From Firmicutes bacterium ZCTH02-B6 (GTDB lineage Bacteria > Bacillota > Limnochordia > Limnochordales > ZCTH02-B6), in NCBI GenBank assembly GCA_002159155.1, contig LZRQ01000026.1, forward strand, positions 1 through 36,660: DNA of 36,660 bases, written 5' to 3'. The first letter of the stretch is position 1, and the number at the start of each line of letters is the position of its first letter. Made by a program: the position numbers and the translations under genes. The notes beneath the pieces were generated by a model. That model was not told the origin of the DNA and ran no database searches. It worked only from the letters and a program-made list of their open reading frames with translations. This document shows, piece after piece, positions 32,006 to 36,660 of this stretch.

Positions 32006-32712
32006 CGGGTTGTCCTCCCTTCGTGGTACGCCGTCGGGCGCGCAGCAGCCCGCTGGAAACGGGACCTGGCGTGCGCTTCGGCGTGGTGCAGCAGATGGCG
32101 GAAGAAGTGAATGGCGGGGCCGAGGCCAAAGGCGACCACGAGGGTTCCTAGCCCCGCAGGCCCGCCCAAGAGCAGCCCCGTCAGCATGGCGGAGATGTCC
32201 ATGGCCATTTTGACCCGGTACAACGGCTGTCCAGTGCGCTGGGCCAACGTCAGCATGAGCCCGTCCCGCGGACCTGCGCCCAGGCCCGGGTGGAGATAGA
32301 GCGCGATGCCAAAGCCCAGCACGGCGACTCCCAGGGCGACGTAAATGAGACCTGCCCAGCCCGCAAGGAGCGGCACCATGTCCCAGCCGATGTACAGGTC
32401 GATCCACAAGCCTACCAGAGTGGTGTTGAGCAGGGTGACCAGCGTCACCGTACGCCCGCCCAAAGCCAGGGTCATGAGCACTAGCGACAGTCCCGTCAGC
32501 TGGTGGGCACGGCCGACGGAAAACCCGACCTGCTGGGCCAGCCCGATGTGAAGCACGTCCCACGGGCCGACGCCCCAAGTGGTGCGCATGGTAAGGTACA
32601 GCCCGAAGGCCATGATGGGAGCACCGATCAAGATGAAGACGAGTCCGCGGAGGAATCCATCGGGGATCAAGGCGCGGCGCAGGCGCGCCAGCGAACCGGC
32701 GACGGGTGCCAC
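32002..32712 (-). CDS. YczE/YitT-type membrane protein
   Basis: A 236-residue protein with five or six membrane helices. FLRGLVFILIGAPIMAFGLYLTMRTTWGVGPWDVLHIGLAQQVGFSVGRAHQLTGLSLVLM is the family N-terminus, and GFGIALYLHPGLGAGPRDGLMLTLAQRTG repeats the GxGPxDGL-like segment, so the protein has an internal duplication. YczE-like proteins are often encoded beside MocR-type PLP-dependent regulators and are suspected to be transporters; the substrate is not known. GTG 32712 (minus) follows AAAAAAGGG. It is translationally coupled to the aldehyde dehydrogenase, and an operator-like palindrome lies about 60 bp upstream. Confidence 0.85.
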   Translation of the reverse strand: MAPVAGSLARLRRALIPDGFLRGLVFILIGAPIMAFGLYLTMRTTWGVGPWDVLHIGLAQQVGFSVGRAHQLTGLSLVLMTLALGGRTVTLVTLLNTTLVGLWIDLYIGWDMVPLLAGWAGLIYVALGVAVLGFGIALYLHPGLGAGPRDGLMLTLAQRTGQPLYRVKMAMDISAMLTGLLLGGPAGLGTLVVAFGLGPAIHFFRHLLHHAEAHARSRFQRAAARPTAYHEGRTTR

Positions 32713-32768
32713 AAAATCATCCCTTTTTTGTTAGACAAAGGCTTCCACGAACCCGGGGTGATTCCTTC

Positions 32769-32785
32769 TGTAATATCATAATACA
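32769..32785. promoter_or_regulatory. Operator-like palindrome in an AT-rich gap
   Basis: TGTAATATCATAATACA has symmetric TGTA-TAT/ATA-TACA arms with only the positions 5, 9 and 13 breaking symmetry. It lies in the most AT-rich spot of a gap shared by the YczE-type gene (minus) and the epimerase (plus), where a GntR or MocR dimer could control either gene. No matching -10/-35 pair could be assigned. Confidence 0.45.
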
Positions 32786-32883
32786 ATCACCCAAGTCCGT
32801 GGCGACGCGGCGATGGGCGACCTGACCTATCGTTTCCGTGCGCCCGTGGCGCGGGGAAGGATCCCGACCTGAAAAGGAGGAAC

Positions 32884-33981
32884 ATGGCAGGCGGCGGTCC
32901 TGGGGGGGACGCGGTCGGGGCGGTCGGTGCGGCCCCCGGCGCGCCCGCGGGCAGCCGCGAGAAGAGCAGCCGGAGGTTTGAGACAGAGGTCATGACCGGA
33001 GTCAACGCGCCAACGAATCAGAGTGCTTATGCCGGCATGCGCGCTCTGGTGACGGGTGGCGCCGGGTTTATCGGGAGCCACCTCGTCGACGCGCTCATAG
33101 AGCGGGGTGCACGGGTAGCCGTGCTGGACAACTTCGTCTCAGGTAAGCGGGTCAACGTGCCGCCGAGTGCCGAGCTGTTTGAGGTGGACCTGCGGGACGC
33201 GGACGCGGTGCGCAAGGCTGTGGAGGCCTTCCGGCCGACCCACGTGTTTCACCAGGCAGCGCAGGCGTCCGTGAAAGTGTCCGTGGATGAGCCGGCCACC
33301 GACGCGGCCGTTAACGTGCTGGGCGGTTTGCACCTATTGGATGCCGCCCGCCGGGCCGGGGTGGAGCGGGTCGTGTTTGCCTCCACGGGCGGCGCGATCT
33401 ACGGCGAGGTGCCCGAAGGCAGAAAGGCCACGGAGGAGTGGCCGCTCAAGCCCAAGAGCCCCTACGGGGCCAGCAAGGCCGCGTTTGAGCAATACCTGGA
33501 TGTTTACCGGCAAAACTTTGGGCTCAAATACACGGTCCTGCGCTACGCGAACGTGTACGGGCCCCGCCAGGACCCCTATGGCGAGGCAGGGGTCGTGGCC
33601 ATTTTCGCCGGTCGCCTGCTCAAGGGCCAGCCGGTGACGCTGTTTGCCCGCCGGGAGCCGGGGGATGACGGCTGTGTGCGGGACTACGTCTGGGTGGGCG
33701 ACGTGGTGCGGGCCAACCTGCTTGCAGTTGAGCAGGGACTGGACGGGTGCTATAACGTGGGCACCGGGGTGGGAAGCACCACCCGGCAGGTGCTGGCGGC
33801 CGTGGAAGCGGCCGTTGGCGTGCAGGCGCAGGTGGAGCCGGCGCCGCCGCGGCCTGGGGATCTGGAGCGCAGCGTCATTGACGCGGGCAAGCTCATGCAG
33901 GCAGGCTGGTCGGCGACGGTGACGCTGGCGGAAGGCATCCGGCGCACCGTGGCCTGGTTTCGGGAGCATGGAGAAAACTAG
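32884..33981 (+). CDS. NAD-dependent sugar epimerase/dehydratase (UDP-glucose 4-epimerase type)
   Basis: An extended SDR enzyme acting on nucleotide sugars, perhaps supplying precursors for the polysaccharide made by the first block. Marks: ALVTGGAGFIGSHLVDALIERGA (GxxGxxG cofactor loop), VAVLDNFVSGKR, FHQAAQASVKVSVDEP, VFASTGGAIYGE with the catalytic Thr/Ser, YGASKAAFEQYL with Tyr and Lys, RYANVYGPRQDP, and RDYVWVGDVVRAN. It closely fits the GalE group. AAAGGAGG lies 3 nt before ATG 32884, which adds a Gly/Ala-rich tail of about 50 residues before the fold; ATG 33037 would start exactly at the fold. The 32713-32883 gap holds an operator-like palindrome. Confidence 0.88.
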   Translation: MAGGGPGGDAVGAVGAAPGAPAGSREKSSRRFETEVMTGVNAPTNQSAYAGMRALVTGGAGFIGSHLVDALIERGARVAVLDNFVSGKRVNVPPSAELFEVDLRDADAVRKAVEAFRPTHVFHQAAQASVKVSVDEPATDAAVNVLGGLHLLDAARRAGVERVVFASTGGAIYGEVPEGRKATEEWPLKPKSPYGASKAAFEQYLDVYRQNFGLKYTVLRYANVYGPRQDPYGEAGVVAIFAGRLLKGQPVTLFARREPGDDGCVRDYVWVGDVVRANLLAVEQGLDGCYNVGTGVGSTTRQVLAAVEAAVGVQAQVEPAPPRPGDLERSVIDAGKLMQAGWSATVTLAEGIRRTVAWFREHGEN

Positions 33982-33984
33982 CAA

Positions 33985-34011
33985 GGGGCGGCTCATGTCT
34001 CGAGCCGCCCC
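33985..34011. terminator. Strong hairpin after the epimerase gene
   Basis: GGGGCGGCTC (33985-33994) pairs perfectly with GAGCCGCCCC (34002-34011) across a seven-base loop. There is no T tract after it. It lies between the convergent epimerase and small membrane protein genes and may end one or both transcripts or block the 3' ends from decay. Confidence 0.6.
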
Positions 34012-34059
34012 CGCCATAACGTCTGCCGCTTGTGAGCCGTCCGCCGCCCGGCGCCCAGC

Positions 34060-34416
34060 CTAGCGGCGGTCTCCTTCCAGGGCCCGCTTTTGCTGGGCCG
34101 ATGCCCGCTCCACGAGGCCGACGGAGATCAACCCAAGCAGCATGTGGATCATGGTCACCGTCCGGCCCACCAGCAGGTCCTGCCACATGGCCAGTCCCCA
34201 CAACAGCGTCACCAGCGGCATGAAGCGGGCGACGGTACGCATGGTGTCCGGCCGCAGCCGCGGGTGGGGCCCAAGCGCCAGGAGCGCCAGCACCGCGATG
34301 ACGACGCCCAAGGAAATGTGGGTTTCCCAGACCCGCTGGTTGGGCACGAGGCCAAAGAAACGGCCAAGACCCAGCAGCACCTGGATGTAGAGCGCGATCC
34401 GCAGAACGATCAGCAC
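34060..34416 (-). CDS. Hypothetical four-helix membrane protein
   Basis: A 118-residue protein of mostly hydrophobic sequence with about four membrane helices: LRIALYIQVLLGLGRFFGL, ISLGVVIAVLALLALG, FMPLVTLLWGLAMWQDLLVG and IHMLLGLISVGLVE. The segment HISLG in the first half and IHMLLG in the second suggest two histidines facing a shared site, as in small haem- or quinone-linked membrane proteins, but this is speculative. GTG 34416 (minus) is preceded by GGAGG with about 9 nt spacing. The family was not recognised. It converges with the epimerase and is divergent from the RpiR regulator. Confidence 0.7.
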   Translation of the reverse strand: MLIVLRIALYIQVLLGLGRFFGLVPNQRVWETHISLGVVIAVLALLALGPHPRLRPDTMRTVARFMPLVTLLWGLAMWQDLLVGRTVTMIHMLLGLISVGLVERASAQQKRALEGDRR

Positions 34417-34528
34417 AATGGCTTCCCTCCTCCCGGCAGTAGTTGGCTATCGACGAGCAGAGTCCTCTTTAGCGGGACCTCCGACCTTGGAAACCCCGTG
34501 GCTAATTGGCGACAAATGTGGGGAATGG

Positions 34529-34544
34529 TGCAGGAAATCCTGCA
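34529..34544. promoter_or_regulatory. Perfect palindrome TGCAGGAAATCCTGCA upstream of the RpiR regulator
   Basis: TGCAGGA, two bases, then the exact complement TCCTGCA. It ends 45 bp before the RpiR start in the gap shared with the small membrane protein gene. A GAATGGTGCA sequence occurs twice, before and after it (34523-34532 and 34553-34562), the first overlapping the palindrome. It is a good candidate for self-regulation by the dimeric RpiR protein. Confidence 0.6.
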
Positions 34545-34589
34545 TAGAGATAGAATGGTGCAACTGTGCCGTCGTTTCGGCAAGGAGGC

Positions 34590-35567
34590 ATGCCCTTGAA
34601 ATCTTTCATCGAGCGGTTTCAGGCCGTGCAACCCCGGATGAGCCGCAACCAGCGGGCCATCGCCGAGTACATCCTGGAGCGCCCGGAGGACTGCGCCTTT
34701 CTGACGGCGCGGGAGCTGGGCCAGCGGGTCGGGGTCAGCGAGTCGACTGTCGTGCGGTTCGCGATGGCCGTCGGTTTCCCGGGCTATCCGGACATGCAAC
34801 GGGCCTTGCAAAACAGCCTTAAGCAGCGATTGTCCACCGTCGAGCGGATGCAGGCCGGGCGGGAGGCGGTGCGGGAGCTCAGCGACACGCTGCAGGCCGT
34901 ATGGCGGAACGATGTGGCCAACATCAACCGCACGTTCCAAAACCTGCCCAAGGAAGCTTTTGATCGCGCTGTGGCTATGCTGGCCGGCGCCCGGCGTACC
35001 TACGTCGTCGGCCTGCGCACGTCCGCGTGCGTGGCCGTGCTATTAACCACCGCTTTGCATTACCTGGGCAAGGACGCCGTCCGGGTGGACCTTGGCATCG
35101 GCGACTTTTGGGAGCAGCTGGACATGGCGGGCCCGGAAGACGTGGTGGTAGGCATCAGCGTGCCTCGCTATACGCGCTGGACCGCGGACATGCTGCGGTT
35201 TGTGCGGGGCCGGCGCGTCCCCACCATCGTGATCACCGACAGCCCGCTCTCGCCGCTGGCGGCGTTGGCTGATGTGACGCTGCCGACGGTGACGGACTTT
35301 AATGCCTTCATCGAGTCATTCGCCGCGCCCTTAAGCGTGGTCAATGCCCTCATTCTGGGCGTCGCCCTGCATGACGAAATCCACACCATGCACGTGCTCG
35401 GTGCGAGGGAGGCCCTCTGGCGGGAGCAGCAGCTGTATGAGGACGCATACACCAGTGCGAGGGGGGATGGCACAGGGGTAAACGGGCAGTGGGAACGCCG
35501 GTTGATGCCGCTCACCGATGAGGACAAGCTGCCTTTTGCCGACGACGACAAGCCAAGAGGAGGGTGA
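34590..35567 (+). CDS. MurR/RpiR-family transcriptional regulator
   Basis: A 325-residue DNA-binding regulator with an N-terminal HTH_6 domain (MSRNQRAIAEYILERPEDCAFLTARELGQRVGVSESTVVRFAMAVGFPGYPDMQRAL) and a C-terminal SIS domain that senses sugar phosphates (TYVVGLRTSACVAVLLTTALHYLG, EDVVVGISVPRYTRWTADML, TIVITDSPLSPLAALADVTL). AAGGAGG stands only one base from ATG 34590; TTG 34596 would give a more normal 7-nt gap, and GTG 34566 a longer one. The downstream TAXI gene starts 3 bp after the stop, so they are cotranscribed. Operator candidate at 34529. Confidence 0.92.
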   Translation: MPLKSFIERFQAVQPRMSRNQRAIAEYILERPEDCAFLTARELGQRVGVSESTVVRFAMAVGFPGYPDMQRALQNSLKQRLSTVERMQAGREAVRELSDTLQAVWRNDVANINRTFQNLPKEAFDRAVAMLAGARRTYVVGLRTSACVAVLLTTALHYLGKDAVRVDLGIGDFWEQLDMAGPEDVVVGISVPRYTRWTADMLRFVRGRRVPTIVITDSPLSPLAALADVTLPTVTDFNAFIESFAAPLSVVNALILGVALHDEIHTMHVLGAREALWREQQLYEDAYTSARGDGTGVNGQWERRLMPLTDEDKLPFADDDKPRGG

Positions 35568-35570
35568 CAC

Positions 35571-36533
35571 ATGCGCACTCTGGGAGTTCGCAGCCTTACC
35601 CTGGCGTTGGCCGCAAGCTTGATGCTGGCCTTGCTGGCACCGGTCGCAGGCGCCCAGACGCGGTTTTTGAGCATTTCCACCGGCGGGCCGGGCGGGGTGT
35701 ACTTCCCCTTGGGAGGGGCGATGGCGGATCTCTTGTCGCGGCATATGCCGGGTTTCATCGTCACCGCCGAATCGACGGCCGCGTCCGTCGAGAACGCTCG
35801 CCTGGTGGGCAATGGCTTTTCCGACATGGGCATGGTGCTCGGCAGCGTCGCGTACAACGCCCGCCATGGCCTGCCGCCCTTTGACCAGCCTCTCGACATC
35901 GTCGCGCTGTTTCAAATGTACCCGGCGCCCCAACATATCGTGACCCTCAAGGAGTCTGGGATCACCAGCGTGCACCAACTGCGGGGCCGCCGCGTTTCCA
36001 CCGAGGCGCCGGGCAGCGGCGCGGAAACCATCGCACTGGCCATTTTGGACGTTTACGGCATCGACCCTGACCGGGATTTCACCCGGGCGCGGCTCTCGCA
36101 GAACGAGTCGGCCGAGGCGCTGGTGGACAGGGTCGTCGATGTCGTCTTCCTGAACTTTGCCTATCCGGGCGCAGCCGTGGAGCAGATGGCCACCGTGCGG
36201 GAGATCGACCTGATCTCGCTCGAGGACGACATGCTCGAGCGCATCATCGAGAAGTACCCCTATTTCGTCCGGACGGTCATCCCGGCGGGCACCTACCGCG
36301 GGGTCGACCATGACACCGTGGCGTTGGGCGACTCCAACGTGCTCATCGCTCATCGCTCCATGCCGGACGATGTGGCGTACCAGATCGTAAAGACCATCTA
36401 TGAGAACGCCGCCCAGCTGCACAACGTGCACCCGGTGGCGCTGCAGCTCGTGCCGGAAAACGGCATCCATTCGCCCATCCCGCTGCACCCGGGCGCCGAG
36501 CGGTACTTCCGGGAAATCGGCGTGCTGGAGTGA
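35571..36533 (+). CDS. TAXI-family TRAP transporter solute-binding protein
   Basis: A 320-residue extracytoplasmic receptor. The signal peptide SLTLALAASLMLALLAPVAGA ends at a type I site (AGA/QT) with no lipobox Cys. Mature family marks are FLSISTGGPGGVYFPLGGAMADLLSRHMPGF, VTAESTAASVENARLV, DMGMVLGSVAYNARHG, QHIVTLKESGITSVHQLRGRRVSTEAPGSGAETIALAILDVYGI and ANVLIAHRSMPDDVAYQIVKTIYEN-like NVLIAHRSMPDDVAYQIVK. TAXI proteins feed dicarboxylate or amino-acid-like ligands to TRAP membrane proteins. AGGAGGG precedes ATG 35571. The membrane genes should lie beyond the window end. Ligand unknown. Confidence 0.93.
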   Translation: MRTLGVRSLTLALAASLMLALLAPVAGAQTRFLSISTGGPGGVYFPLGGAMADLLSRHMPGFIVTAESTAASVENARLVGNGFSDMGMVLGSVAYNARHGLPPFDQPLDIVALFQMYPAPQHIVTLKESGITSVHQLRGRRVSTEAPGSGAETIALAILDVYGIDPDRDFTRARLSQNESAEALVDRVVDVVFLNFAYPGAAVEQMATVREIDLISLEDDMLERIIEKYPYFVRTVIPAGTYRGVDHDTVALGDSNVLIAHRSMPDDVAYQIVKTIYENAAQLHNVHPVALQLVPENGIHSPIPLHPGAERYFREIGVLE

Positions 36534-36553
36534 GAGGCGGATGACGTACACAG

Positions 36554-36582
36554 GGAGCGGGCGCCTGTCGGGCGTCCGCTCC
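36554..36582 (+). terminator. Strong hairpin between the TAXI gene and the next gene
   Basis: GGAGCGGGCGCC (36554-36565) pairs with GGCGTCCGCTCC (36571-36582) with one G-T pair and a five-base loop. It lacks a T tract, so in a TAXI operon it may be a stability or attenuation element that keeps the binding protein more abundant than the membrane parts. Confidence 0.5.
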
Positions 36583-36591
36583 TTGGGCCTT

Positions 36592-36660
36592 GTGCCCCCG
36601 CACGCAGGAGCCTGCGGAGGCCGGTGGCTGGTCGTGGTTCTGGGCTGCGCTGTGGGAGCC
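36592..36660 (+). CDS. Start of a downstream gene, probably a TRAP-linked membrane protein (partial)
   Basis: The frame from GTG 36592 reads VPPHAGACGGRWLVVVLGCA and continues hydrophobic to the window edge, as expected at the start of a signal peptide or membrane helix. In TAXI-TRAP loci the next genes usually encode a small DUF1850 protein or the fused TRAP permease. No good ribosome binding site decides the start. GTG 36634, 14 nt after GGAGG, is an alternative. Only 23 codons are visible, so the family is not known. Confidence 0.35.
   Translation, partial: MPPHAGACGGRWLVVVLGCAVGA

Noticed and set aside
30575..32110. 511-codon plus-strand frame opposite the aldehyde dehydrogenase
   Set aside because: The opposite strand has all ALDH motifs including the active Cys and Glu; the antisense product is Arg/Gly/Asp-rich.

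Overview
The window comes from a GC-rich bacterial chromosome. Strong AGGAGG-type ribosome binding sites, frequent GTG and TTG starts, and the gene families (class-II cobalamin riboswitch with terminator, YczE/YitT membrane protein, IMPACT/YigZ protein, DUF763, MTH1187-type protein, RpiR/TAXI pair) fit a thermophilic or moderately thermophilic high-GC Bacillota lineage such as Limnochordia or a relative. This placement is an inference. No rRNA, tRNA, CRISPR or phage genes were seen.

Layout. (1) Bases 1-2371: two different ISL3-family elements lie in tandem, 6 bp apart. The first is only its right end; the second is complete, with 22-bp terminal inverted repeats. They abut a GT4 glycosyltransferase that has lost its 5' half. 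(2) 2833-9152: an exopolysaccharide block, all on the plus strand: membrane sugar-phosphate transferase, Wzy/WaaL-type ligase or polymerase, two GT2 enzymes and one GT4 enzyme. (3) 9213-14665: an MTH1187/thiamine-binding-like gene divergent from a DUF763 gene, then a minus-strand oligopeptide/dipeptide ABC importer (substrate-binding protein and two permeases) with no ATPase genes nearby. (4) 14878-20271: an unknown Ig-like protein, MscS channel, class III aminotransferase, nitroreductase, hotdog thioesterase and universal stress protein. (5) 20542-25834: a PAP2-GDPD fusion protein, PxpA, a YigZ/IMPACT protein, a DapA-superfamily enzyme without the usual catalytic Tyr, and an SDR without the usual Ser/Tyr/Lys. 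(6) 26016-29357: promoter, cobalamin riboswitch, intrinsic terminator and a btuF-btuC-btuD operon. (7) 29438-32785: a YczE-type membrane protein translationally coupled to an aldehyde dehydrogenase, followed by an aldo/keto reductase, with a palindrome upstream. (8) 32884-36660: a sugar-nucleotide epimerase, a small membrane protein, then an RpiR regulator, a TAXI-type TRAP binding protein and the start of a further gene, with a perfect palindrome upstream of the regulator.

How the genes work together. Block 2 builds a surface polysaccharide: a sugar-phosphate is put on undecaprenyl phosphate, glycosyltransferases extend it and a ligase or polymerase finishes it. The tandem IS pair marks the edge of this locus and probably removed one of its transferases. 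Nutrient uptake is a second theme: peptide importer, B12 importer under riboswitch control, and a TAXI-TRAP system under a sugar-phosphate-type regulator. All three binding proteins have signal peptides ending in type I cleavage sites and none shows a lipobox cysteine, which hints at a diderm envelope.

Most of the window is ordinary metabolism and transport. The best candidates for a second look are the PAP2-GDPD fusion, the non-canonical SDR and DapA-like enzymes, three operator-like palindromes (10802, 32769, 34529), the tandem IS pair and the unassigned Ig-like protein at 14878.
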